In this document: positions 25,636 through 32,798 of the stretch, in pieces | Position numbering within the stretch: the stretch's first letter is position 1 | Layout of the letters: each line of letters opens with the position of its first letter | Origin: Chitinophagaceae bacterium | Lineage (GTDB): Bacteria; Bacteroidota; Bacteroidia; Chitinophagales; Chitinophagaceae | Reading direction: 5' to 3' | Length of the DNA: 64,000 bases | Assembly: GCA_016787085.1 (NCBI GenBank) | Contig: JAEUVJ010000050.1 | Coordinates: 78,839 to 142,838, forward strand | Position numbers and translations under genes: made by a program | Notes under the pieces: model-generated | What the model was told of the DNA's origin: nothing | What the model saw: only the letters and a program-made list of their open reading frames with translations | The model's database searches: none

Positions 25636-25979
25636 TATTTTTTACCTCCCTGAGCTTTCTTTACTTTAAAAACTCTTTCTGTTTTACCATCTTTTCTTAC
25701 GCGGGTGATCTTAGCTCCCTTTTTCTGGGCTGCATCCCAAAGCATCACATTGCTGATGTGGATCGGGGCTTCCTTCTTTACGATACCGCCTTTGGTATTC
25801 TGTGCAGAAGGTTTCGTGTGTTTGGTAATGATGTTAACACCTTCTACGATCACTTTGGCTTCTTCAACCAGTACTTCTTTTACTGTGCGTGGTTTATCCA
25901 GCGCCTTATCATCACCGGTGATAACGACTACGCTATCTCCTTTCCTGATGTTAAACTTCGGTTTGAATCTTGCTTTCAT
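25635..25979 (-). CDS. rplX: 50S ribosomal protein L24
   Basis: This 114-residue protein has the KOW motif at the N-terminus (about residues 13-35, [26 protein letters not shown]) and a C-terminal [27 protein letters not shown]24 starts 50S assembly by binding 23S domain I. Its stop overlaps the rplE start. A 101-base repeat-filled spacer separates it from rplN. Confidence 0.96.
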   Translation of the reverse strand: MKARFKPKFNIRKGDSVVVITGDDKALDKPRTVKEVLVEEAKVIVEGVNIITKHTKPSAQNTKGGIVKKEAPIHISNVMLWDAAQKKGAKITRVRKDGKTERVFKVKKAQGGKK

Positions 25980-25988
25980 TTTTTATTC

Positions 25989-26073
25989 AGCTTTGAGCTA
26001 TCAGCTATTTGCTTCTAGCAATTAACTTTCATTTTGTTGTTGTATGGCTCACAGCCCGCAGCTATCAGCTCAT
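25989..26073 (-). repeat. 7-base repeat arrays (rplN-rplX spacer)
   Basis: Six units related to AGCTATC lie at 25989-26030 and four more at 26046-26073, all in exact 7-base steps. AGCT is self-complementary, so the array has many local hairpin options. Confidence 0.85.
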
Positions 26074-26080
26074 GCCTTCC

Positions 26081-26449
26081 TTACAGTACTTCGGGCGCCA
26101 GTGAAATGATCTTCATATATCCTTTATCACGAAGCTCCCTGGCAACAGGTCCGAAAATGCGGGTACCCCTTGGCTCGTCAGACTGGTTCAGTAATACCAC
26201 TGCATTATCATCAAACCGGATATAAGACCCATCCTTACGGCGCAACTTGTTAGTAGTACGAACGATCACGGCTTTGGCAACAGTTCCTTTCTTGATACCA
26301 CCTGCAGGCAAAGCATCTTTCACTGTAACAACGATCTTATCACCGATCCTTGCATAACGCTGTCCGCTGTTACCAAGTACACGGATACAAAGCACCTCTT
26401 TGGCACCGCTGTTATCCGCTACATTTAACCGGCTTTCTTGCTGAATCAT
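26081..26449 (-). CDS. rplN: 50S ribosomal protein L14
   Basis: This 122-residue protein has the L14 signature block [22 protein letters not shown], then [35 protein letters not shown] and [38 protein letters not shown]14 is at the subunit interface. Normal length. Both flanking spacers (101 and 105 bases) contain 7-base repeats. Confidence 0.98.
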   Translation of the reverse strand: MIQQESRLNVADNSGAKEVLCIRVLGNSGQRYARIGDKIVVTVKDALPAGGIKKGTVAKAVIVRTTNKLRRKDGSYIRFDDNAVVLLNQSDEPRGTRIFGPVARELRDKGYMKIISLAPEVL

Positions 26450-26455
26450 ATCTTG

Positions 26456-26553
26456 AGCTTTTAGCTTTAAGCTGTTGGCTGTTGCCAGCTTCCAGCGATT
26501 GTTATTCTAATTTACCTGTGCTAATAGCTTGTGGCTAATAGCTAACAGCTTTC
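26456..26553 (-). repeat. 7-base repeat arrays (rpsQ-rplN spacer)
   Basis: Units of the AGCTTTA and GGCTGTT types run from 26456 to 26497. A second block from 26519 to 26553 is of the GGCTAAT and AGCTAAC types, in exact 7-base steps. Confidence 0.85.
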
Positions 26554-26554
26554 T

Positions 26555-26812
26555 TTATTTTACTTTTTCAACTACTTCTACCAGTCTCCAGCGCTTGGTC
26601 TTGCTCAGCGGACGGGTCTCCATGATCTTTACTACATCACCGATACTGCATTCGTTCTTGTCATCGTGCGCATGCAGCTTAGTAGTTTTTTTCAGGAACT
26701 TACCATAGATAGGGTGTTTTACTTTTCTTTCGATAGCCACCGTAATGGTCTTTGCCATTTTATTGCTGGTTACCACACCTATCCTGGTCTTTCTTAAATT
26801 TCTTGCTTCCAT
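26555..26812 (-). CDS. rpsQ: 30S ribosomal protein S17
   Basis: This 85-residue OB-fold protein reads [33 protein letters not shown]...[40 protein letters not shown], the S17 pattern. It binds 16S rRNA early in assembly. Normal length; the gap to rpmC upstream is 13 bases. Confidence 0.97.
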   Translation of the reverse strand: MEARNLRKTRIGVVTSNKMAKTITVAIERKVKHPIYGKFLKKTTKLHAHDDKNECSIGDVVKIMETRPLSKTKRWRLVEVVEKVK

Positions 26813-26825
26813 TTTTTTAGCTTTA

Positions 26826-27035
26826 TTATGCTTGCTGTTGCTTTAACTTTAATTCCGTTTTCAAACGGGCAATGTCCCTGCGCAATCCGCGGATGGTCAT
26901 TGGGTTTTCCAATGGAGAAATAGCGTGTGCAAATTCCAGTTTCTTCAACCGTTGTTTGTCTTCCTCCAGGCGTGCCTTCAGGTCTTGCTCATTCATCCCG
27001 TGAATGCTTTTTACAAAATCAGCTTTCTTTGACAT
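26826..27035 (-). CDS. rpmC: 50S ribosomal protein L29
   Basis: This 69-residue helical protein carries the L29 pattern, [45 protein letters not shown] (here beginning DLKARL). It lies near the exit tunnel, where nascent-chain factors bind. The gap to rplP upstream is 21 bases. Confidence 0.95.
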   Translation of the reverse strand: MSKKADFVKSIHGMNEQDLKARLEEDKQRLKKLEFAHAISPLENPMTIRGLRRDIARLKTELKLKQQQA

Positions 27036-27056
27036 CGTTGTTCAGTTTATTGATGA

Positions 27057-27479
27057 TTACGCGGTCTCAAGATCCCTGCGTTTAATGAACTTTGTTTTAA
27101 TAGGCAACTTTCCTGCAGCCAGTGAAAGTGATGCACGTGCCACATCTTCACTTACTCCATCCACTTCAAATAAAATACGGCCGGGTTTTACAACAGCAGC
27201 CCAGAACTCCAGGTTACCTTTACCTTTACCCATCCTCACCTCAAGTGGTTTACGGGTGATGGGTTTATCCGGAAAAATGCGTATCCAAACATTACCTTCC
27301 CTTTTCATCTCACGGGTCAACGCCTGGCGGGCAGCTTCGATCTGGCGGTCTGTGATCCAGTGCTGATCCAATGCTTTCAATGCATAAGAACCAAATGCAA
27401 TGGTGGTACCTCTTTTAGCATCGCCTTTCATGCGACCCTTCTGCATCTTCCTGTGCTTCGTTCTTTTCGGTTGTAACAT
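27057..27479 (-). CDS. rplP: 50S ribosomal protein L16
   Basis: This 140-residue protein begins [19 protein letters not shown] and has the L16 blocks [34 protein letters not shown] and [37 protein letters not shown]. It shapes the A site of the large subunit. Normal length. The upstream spacer (81 bases) contains 8-base repeats. Confidence 0.98.
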   Translation of the reverse strand: MLQPKRTKHRKMQKGRMKGDAKRGTTIAFGSYALKALDQHWITDRQIEAARQALTREMKREGNVWIRIFPDKPITRKPLEVRMGKGKGNLEFWAAVVKPGRILFEVDGVSEDVARASLSLAAGKLPIKTKFIKRRDLETA

Positions 27480-27487
27480 TTTTTATC

Positions 27488-27555
27488 AATTTGATAATTT
27501 GGAAATCTGCTGATTTGGTAATCTATAATTGCCAAATCTCCAAATCGGCTCATTA
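27488..27555 (-). repeat. Degenerate 8-base repeats (rpsC-rplP spacer)
   Basis: GATTTGG- and CCAAATC-type units occur in both orientations, so the left and right halves are complementary. The same sequence family is seen in the rpsH-rplF spacer. Confidence 0.65.
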
Positions 27556-27560
27556 TTTAA

Positions 27561-28376
27561 TTAATTTCTTCTTCCGCCTCCGCCGCCACTTCTTCCACCG
27601 CCACTTCTTCCACCACCACCTCTTCTGTCTCCGCCGCCTCTCCTGTCATCACGACGATCACCATGATGCCCATGATCATCTCTTCTCTCTCTCCTATCGC
27701 TCACATCACTCTTACCTCCAACGAAATTTGGGTTCAGGTCTCTCTTCGTCAATACTTCACCTTTACATATCCATACCTTAATACCGATCTTACCATATAC
27801 AGTCAATGCAAATACATTGGCATAATCAATATCCATACGGAAAGTATGCAGGGGCACACGTCCCTGTTTGATCTCTTCTGTACGGGCAATTTCAGAACCG
27901 CCCAGACGGCCGCTCACCTTTACCTTGATCCCTTCAGCACCCATACGCAGTGCAGAAGCGATGGACATTTTAATCGCCCTTTTATAGTTGATACGGTTCT
28001 CGATCTGGCGGGCAATGGTATCTCCAACGATCATCGCATCCAATTCAGGACGACGGATCTCCAGGATATTGATCTGCACATCCTCCTTGCCAGTCAGTTT
28101 CTTTAACTCTTCTTTGATACGATCTACTTCACCACCACCTTTACCGATAATGATACCGGGCTTGGAAGTATGGATCGTAATGATCAGCTTACCCAGTGTT
28201 CTCTCAATAACGATCTTGGAGATACCCCCTTTATTGATACGGGCATTCAGGTAGTTTCTGATCTTATTATCCTCGATCAGTTTGCCAGCGAAATCTTTTT
28301 TGCTGCCATACCAGTTAGATTCCCATCCACGGATGATGCCTAACCTGTTACCGATCGGATTTGCTTTTTGACCCAT
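27561..28376 (-). CDS. rpsC: 30S ribosomal protein S3 with Arg/Gly-rich C-terminal tail
   Basis: This 271-residue protein has the S3 N-terminal region [23 protein letters not shown], a KH RNA-binding domain with [14 protein letters not shown] (about residues 79-92), and the C-terminal S3 domain ending [22 protein letters not shown]. Residues 223-271 form an extra tail rich in Asp, Arg, His and then Gly and Arg ([17 protein letters not shown] pattern). S3 forms part of the mRNA entry site and helicase. The tail resembles RGG RNA-binding segments; it could touch mRNA near the entry channel. That function is inference. Confidence 0.96.
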   Translation of the reverse strand: MGQKANPIGNRLGIIRGWESNWYGSKKDFAGKLIEDNKIRNYLNARINKGGISKIVIERTLGKLIITIHTSKPGIIIGKGGGEVDRIKEELKKLTGKEDVQINILEIRRPELDAMIVGDTIARQIENRINYKRAIKMSIASALRMGAEGIKVKVSGRLGGSEIARTEEIKQGRVPLHTFRMDIDYANVFALTVYGKIGIKVWICKGEVLTKRDLNPNFVGGKSDVSDRRERRDDHGHHGDRRDDRRGGGDRRGGGGRSGGGRSGGGGGRRN

Positions 28377-28400
28377 GTTTATTAGGTTATTCTTTTACGA

Positions 28401-28748
28401 TTAGTTTTTATTCTCTTTTGTATCAACGATCACAGTGACATGGTTGCTGCGTTTACGAACACGGTAACCACGGCCTTGCGGAGCCGGGCGCATACGCTTC
28501 AATGTCCTGGCGCCATCTACGAAAATGGTTTTAATTACCAGTTGGCTTTCATCACCCCCTTCATTCTTCTGCTTCCAGTTGCTGATAGCACTTAATACCA
28601 GTTTGCGCAAAGGCACTGCAGGATGTTTGGGGTTATGCTCCAACTCGGCCAGCACCTTTTCCACTTTCTGACCACGGATCAGATCAGCCAGCAAACGCAT
28701 TTTGCGGGGTGATGTCGGGTAATTTCTCAGTTTAGCTACTGCTTCCAT
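28401..28748 (-). CDS. rplV: 50S ribosomal protein L22
   Basis: This 115-residue protein has the L22 pattern [28 protein letters not shown] and the hairpin region [29 protein letters not shown], which lines the exit tunnel. Normal length. It lies between rpsS and rpsC. Confidence 0.97.
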   Translation of the reverse strand: MEAVAKLRNYPTSPRKMRLLADLIRGQKVEKVLAELEHNPKHPAVPLRKLVLSAISNWKQKNEGGDESQLVIKTIFVDGARTLKRMRPAPQGRGYRVRKRSNHVTVIVDTKENKN

Positions 28749-28761
28749 TTATTTAATTTTT

Positions 28762-28817
28762 AGCTCGGAGTTTTTACCTGAAGCCTTCCGGCTCCCGGCT
28801 ATTGACTCCCGACTATT
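28762..28817 (-). repeat. 7-base repeat array (rpsS-rplV spacer)
   Basis: Eight 7-base steps occupy most of the 72-base spacer, with clear units such as GGCTCCC, GGCTATT and GACTATT at the right. Confidence 0.78.
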
Positions 28818-28820
28818 TTA

Positions 28821-29093
28821 TCAATCTACTTTCTTGCTTGAGTGTCCTTTGAACTGACGGGTAGGTGCAAATTCACCTAACTTATGACCGACCATGAACT
28901 CCGTTACATACACCGGGATGAACTTGTTGCCATTGTGAACGGCGAACGTATGTCCAACAAAATCCGGAGTGATAGTGGAACGGCGGCTCCATGTTTTGAT
29001 CACACTCTTTTTGTTTTTGCCTTCATTGATAGCCACCACCTTTTTTTCAAGATGAGAAGCTACATAAGGACCTTTTTTAACCGAACGAGCCAT
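28821..29093 (-). CDS. rpsS: 30S ribosomal protein S19
   Basis: This 90-residue protein begins [19 protein letters not shown] and has the S19 core [48 protein letters not shown]. It lies in the 30S head next to S13. Normal length. It is followed by rplV. Confidence 0.98.
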   Translation of the reverse strand: MARSVKKGPYVASHLEKKVVAINEGKNKKSVIKTWSRRSTITPDFVGHTFAVHNGNKFIPVYVTEFMVGHKLGEFAPTRQFKGHSSKKVD

Positions 29094-29124
29094 TTATAAC
29101 GACTTTTAGTTTTTAAAAATTCAA

Positions 29125-29970
29125 TTAACTCTGTGTAGACAGTTTGCTGCCATTCTTACGCTGGATGATGAGTTTATCACTGCCTTTTCCTTTTGTTCTG
29201 GTCTTCAGACCTCTTGAGTACTGGCCATTTCTGCTGCGGGGCTGACCACCTGAAGCTTTACCTTCACCACCACCCATCGGGTGATCCACAGGGTTCATAG
29301 CCACACCACGGTTTCTTGGCTTGATACCTTTCCACCTGTTGCGTCCGGCTTTACCCATACTCTGCAGGCTATGATCACTGTTACTTACCACACCCACTGT
29401 TGCATAGCAATTGATCAATACTTTTCTCAATTCGCCGGAAGGCATTTTTAATACAGCGTATTTCTCTTCTTTATTGGTCAATTGCGCTGATGAACCCGCA
29501 CTGCGGGCCAGCTTACCACCCTGACCTGGCTGCATTTCGATATTATGCACGTTAGTACCTAACGGCATATTTTTCATTTGCAATGCGTTCCCGATCTCAG
29601 GGGCTACGTTATCACCACTTTCTATTGTGGCGCCTACCTGCAATCCCTGCGGGGCAATGATATATCTCTTTTCGCCATCAGTATATTCTACGAGAGCGAT
29701 AAAGGCTGTACGGTTCGGATCGTATTCGATAGAAACAACCTTAGCGGCTATATCTTTTTTGTTTCTTTTGAAATCTACAATACGGTATTTCTTCTTATGA
29801 CCACCTCCACGATATCTCATGGATAAATGACCGGAAGAGTTACGGCCACCGGTTCTTTTCTTAGGTTCAACCAGGGTATGCTCAGGGACATTGGTTGTCA
29901 CCTCTGCATACGCATTGCCGATCCTCCAACGTGTACCGGCTGTTACGGGTTTAAATTTTCTTAATGCCAT
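29125..29970 (-). CDS. rplB: 50S ribosomal protein L2
   Basis: This 281-residue protein is needed for subunit joining and the peptidyl transferase region. It shows GGRNSSGHLSMRYRGGGHKKKYRIVDF (about residues 42-68), the OB and SH3-like core, and the conserved C-terminal NPVDHPMGGGEGKASGGQPRSRNG with the essential His in the HPMGGGEG loop. Normal length. The upstream neighbour is rplW. Confidence 0.98.
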   Translation of the reverse strand: MALRKFKPVTAGTRWRIGNAYAEVTTNVPEHTLVEPKKRTGGRNSSGHLSMRYRGGGHKKKYRIVDFKRNKKDIAAKVVSIEYDPNRTAFIALVEYTDGEKRYIIAPQGLQVGATIESGDNVAPEIGNALQMKNMPLGTNVHNIEMQPGQGGKLARSAGSSAQLTNKEEKYAVLKMPSGELRKVLINCYATVGVVSNSDHSLQSMGKAGRNRWKGIKPRNRGVAMNPVDHPMGGGEGKASGGQPRSRNGQYSRGLKTRTKGKGSDKLIIQRKNGSKLSTQS

Positions 29971-29989
29971 TTTTCAAATACTTTTTTAG

Positions 29990-30011
29990 TTCAACATTAG
30001 CGGCTGTTGAA
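29990..30011 (-). other. Hairpin in the rplW-rplB spacer
   Basis: TTCAACA and TGTTGAA form a perfect 7-bp stem with an 8-base loop in a 60-base spacer. There is no T-tract in the mRNA direction. Confidence 0.55.
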
Positions 30012-30030
30012 GCCATTCATTTAATGAGGG

Positions 30031-30330
30031 TTAAATGTTTGAATACAGATCAATAGTTTCACCCTCTGCCACGGTTACATACGCTTTTTTGTAAGAAGGC
30101 TTGCGGCCTGATATTACACCGGCTTTTGTAAAACGTGACTTATTTTTACCAGGAGATACCGAAGTATTCACGTCGGTTACGTTTACTCCATAAAAGCTTT
30201 CTACAGCTTTTTTGATCTCCAGTTTGTTTGCCTTTCTGGATACTTTAAAAGCATAGCGGCGCAGTTTTTCCTGCTGTGCATTTGCTTTTTCGGTCAGGAT
30301 CGGCTTTATCAATACTTCAGAAAGTTTCAT
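30031..30330 (-). CDS. rplW: 50S ribosomal protein L23
   Basis: This 99-residue protein has the L23 pattern EVLIKPILTEKANAQQEKLRRYAFKVSRKANKLEIKKAVESFYGVNVTDVNT. It sits at the exit tunnel, where trigger factor and SRP dock. Normal length. It follows rplD by 26 bases. Confidence 0.97.
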   Translation of the reverse strand: MKLSEVLIKPILTEKANAQQEKLRRYAFKVSRKANKLEIKKAVESFYGVNVTDVNTSVSPGKNKSRFTKAGVISGRKPSYKKAYVTVAEGETIDLYSNI

Positions 30331-30356
30331 TGCTCTTTCTTTAAAATGTTTTTTAA

Positions 30357-30986
30357 TTATGCAGCTTCCTCTTCGCTGAATACTTTGGCGGCACTTTCTG
30401 TCAGCACCAGCACTTCAGAATTCACCAGGTCATAGGTGTTGATATCGCTCAGTAATACGCCTAATACTGAAGGCACATTGCGAAGAGACAGCTCCACATT
30501 ATCATTATATTCAGGCTGCACGAACATCACCTTTTTATCAGCCACTTTCAGGCTGCCAAGTATGTCCATGAAAGATTTCGTTTTGGGCGTATCCAGTTTG
30601 ACATCTTCCACCACCACTATCGCATTTTCTTTAGCCTTATAAGACAGTGCAGAAACTTTAGCAAGGTCCTTCACTTTACGATTCAGCTTGATATCGTAAG
30701 CATGGGGCTTGGGGCCGAAAATAGTACCCCCGCCTTTGTATAACGGGTTACGGATATTTCCCTTACGGCTTCCACCGGTACCTTTCTGGCGGTGCAGTTT
30801 ACGGCTGGCTCCTTTTACTTCAGCACGGGTCTTCACTTTGTGCGTACCCTGGCGCTGAGCAGCGAGGTATTGTTTTACTGCCAGGTAGATAACGTGGTTG
30901 TTAGGTTCAGCACCGAAGATATCCTCGGGCAGTTCCACCGTTCTGCCTGTTTTCTTTCCTTTTGTATTTAAAACTTCAACTTGCAT
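30357..30986 (-). CDS. rplD: 50S ribosomal protein L4
   Basis: This 209-residue protein has the extended loop region KVKTRAEVKGASRKLHRQKGTGGSRKGNIRNPLYKGGGTIFGP (about residues 45-95), which reaches the exit tunnel, and C-terminal AKVSALSYKAKENAIVVVEDVKL. In Escherichia coli L4 represses this operon; no equivalent site was identified. A pseudoknot-capable repeat lies 14 bases upstream of the start. Normal length. Confidence 0.97.
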   Translation of the reverse strand: MQVEVLNTKGKKTGRTVELPEDIFGAEPNNHVIYLAVKQYLAAQRQGTHKVKTRAEVKGASRKLHRQKGTGGSRKGNIRNPLYKGGGTIFGPKPHAYDIKLNRKVKDLAKVSALSYKAKENAIVVVEDVKLDTPKTKSFMDILGSLKVADKKVMFVQPEYNDNVELSLRNVPSVLGVLLSDINTYDLVNSEVLVLTESAAKVFSEEEAA

Positions 30987-31000
30987 TTTCTTTCGTTTTG

Positions 31001-31030
31001 TGAGCCATCCTTCGGCAGGCTCAGGATGAC
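31001..31030 (-). repeat. Pseudoknot-capable repeat in the rplC-rplD spacer
   Basis: On the - strand CATCCT pairs with AGGATG to make a hairpin whose loop contains GAGCC, and that GAGCC can pair with GGCTC at the 3' edge. The two stems interlock like an H-type pseudoknot. The sequence resembles widespread intergenic repeats of the CTTCGGCAGGCTCAGGATGA type. Confidence 0.7.
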
Positions 31031-31035
31031 ATCAA

Positions 31036-31653
31036 TTACTTCTGAATTAAAACAATTGAACCGTTATGACCCGGCACAGAGCCGCTGACAAGGATGTAAT
31101 TCTTCTCAGCGAAGATCTTCACCACCTTCAGTCCTTTCAGTTTCACACGATCATTGCCCATGCGGCCGGCCATACGCACACCTTTCATTACACGGCTGGC
31201 ATCAGATGAGTTACCCAGAGAACCCGGAGCTCTCTGGCGGTCGTGCTGACCGTGAGACTGCTGTCCCACACCATGGAAACCATGACGTTTAACAACACCC
31301 TGGAAGCCTTTACCTTTCGTAGTACCTACTACTTCTACATTATCGCCTTCAGCGAAAATGTCAACAGTAATGGTTTCACCAATATTTTTTTCGATTGCGA
31401 AATCGCGGAATTCTTTAGAGAACTTTTTGGGAGCAGTGGAAGCTTTTGCGAAGTGATTCTTTTCGGCTGCGGTAGCATGTTTTTCCTTTTTGTCGCCGAA
31501 AGAAAGCTGGAGAGCATTGTACCCGTCAGACTCTTTGGTCTTTACCTGGGTTACTACACAGGGACCGGCCTCAATGATCGTACAGGCCGTCTGTTTGCCT
31601 GAGGGATCGAAGACGCTGGTCATCCCAATCTTTTTGCCAATAATACCTTTCAT
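31036..31653 (-). CDS. rplC: 50S ribosomal protein L3
   Basis: This 205-residue protein starts [21 protein letters not shown] and has the L3 core [69 protein letters not shown]. It is near the peptidyl transferase centre and starts 50S assembly. Normal length. A 300-base hairpin-rich spacer separates it from rpsJ. Confidence 0.97.
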   Translation of the reverse strand: MKGIIGKKIGMTSVFDPSGKQTACTIIEAGPCVVTQVKTKESDGYNALQLSFGDKKEKHATAAEKNHFAKASTAPKKFSKEFRDFAIEKNIGETITVDIFAEGDNVEVVGTTKGKGFQGVVKRHGFHGVGQQSHGQHDRQRAPGSLGNSSDASRVMKGVRMAGRMGNDRVKLKGLKVVKIFAEKNYILVSGSVPGHNGSIVLIQK

Positions 31654-31953
31654 TGTTTGTACAGTTTGTAGCCTGCAGGATTATTGGGACAACCTTGTAC
31701 GTCTTTCATCAGAAATGAAAGAGGTTTCAATCCCCGTTTGCCACCGACCTTTTCCTTTTTCTCGGAAGTACCGGTAGTAAACAAACCCTGAATGGCTTGT
31801 TTTATGTTATTACCCAAATCCGCCGGCTGGCGGACTAAGGCGTGTTAAATGTCAGAGCTCTTTTTTCCTCCGTCACAGACGGAGAATTGAGAGGTAACCA
31901 ATAATTTATAAAGAACTAATTTCCCTTTCTATCCGCCCCAGGCGGACAGGGGG
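31654..31953. other. Hairpin-rich spacer between rpsJ and rplC
   Basis: This 300-base spacer has no convincing gene. It contains three perfect short palindromes: TCCGCC/GGCGGA at 31819-31834, CTCCGTC/GACGGAG at 31868-31884, and TCCGCC/GGCGGA at 31932-31946. The last starts 8 bases past the rpsJ stop. None is followed by a T-run on the - strand, so they are not classic terminators. The spacer would be transcribed between rpsJ and rplC. Confidence 0.7.
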
Positions 31954-32259
31954 TCATGCTTTGATCTCAACTTCCACACCGCTGGGCAGATCCAGCTTAC
32001 TCAACGCATCTACAGTACGGCTTGAAGAGGTGTATATATCCAGTAAACGCTTATGCGTAGCTAACTGGAATTGCTCACGGCTCTTCTTATTTACGTGGGG
32101 TGAACGCAACACGGTAAAGATCTTTCTGCGTGTAGGCAGGGGAATGGGTCCTGTAACTACAGCGCCTGTGCTGCGAACTGTTTTTACGATCTTTTCGGCA
32201 GATTTATCTACCAGGTTATGATCGTAAGACTGTAATTTGATTCTGATTCGCTGAGACAT
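31954..32259 (-). CDS. rpsJ: 30S ribosomal protein S10
   Basis: This 101-residue protein reads [28 protein letters not shown]...[41 protein letters not shown], the S10 pattern. The start is ATG 32259, although the frame stays open to 32292. Only 25 bases separate it from the probable transcription start. It begins the S10-spc operon and is also used in transcription antitermination with NusB. Normal length. Confidence 0.97.
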   Translation of the reverse strand: MSQRIRIKLQSYDHNLVDKSAEKIVKTVRSTGAVVTGPIPLPTRRKIFTVLRSPHVNKKSREQFQLATHKRLLDIYTSSSRTVDALSKLDLPSGVEVEIKA

Positions 32260-32289
32260 GGATAAAATCCCAATTTTCTTTTGGGAGTG

Positions 32290-32321
32290 CAAAGGTAGGG
32301 TTGTGACCTATATCCTCCAAA
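32290..32321 (-). promoter_or_regulatory. Promoter of the S10-spc operon
   Basis: On the - strand TTTG at 32318-32321 is followed after 20 bases by TACCTTTG at 32290-32297. This matches the Bacteroidota consensus TTTG-N19-21-TAnnTTTG in both boxes and spacing. The start point should be near 32284. Confidence 0.85.
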
Positions 32322-32798
32322 TAGTTGGGAAATAATTTTATAGCCAGAAGTCAAAACATCCCCGAACAAAGCCCCGGAGCCCTGCAGTTGGTTCATCCGT
32401 CGGCAAACCGAGTTTATTTGCAACAGTTTACAGCCCGATTGCTCTGAAAGAGAATTGACAGGTTGCCGGAGAGGATCCGGTTATGAAACAGGTTCTCTAT
32501 TCCGATTGTTCAGGCTTTTCATCTGCCGGGGTTATGGCGTATATTGTATGCCACTTTAAAATGAAAAAAGGCCCATGAATGAGCCCTTAACCTTAGACTT
32601 TGTGTTTTTCATAAAATGGTCGGCAACGACCTTGAGAAAAGATTTTAAAAACGGAGAGTTCCGCCAGTATGCAGCAAAGACGGTGCCACATATCGTATTT
32701 TTACTTGATTTAGATTAAAAGTTTGAGGAAATCTGCAGTATGATAGAAGAATTTTGAACCCCTGGTCTTATTTGTTGGCCAATAAATCAACAGCCAGT
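32322..32798. other. Spacer between surface-protein gene and S10 promoter
   Basis: About 480 bases with no convincing coding frame. It holds a probable terminator at 32565-32588 and a small GGTCG/CGACC hairpin near 32619. I see no further gene or repeat family. Confidence 0.6.
32565..32588 (-). terminator. Probable terminator of the IPT/VCBS surface-protein gene
   Basis: On the - strand GGCTCAT and ATGGGCC form a 7-bp stem with one G-T pair, followed by a T-run at 32565-32570. It lies about 210 bases past the stop at 32799. Confidence 0.6.

Noticed and set aside
22507..28817. Possible CRISPR arrays in the ribosomal spacers
   Set aside because: The unit is 7 bases with no unique spacers, unlike the 24-40 base repeats of CRISPR, and no cas genes are near.
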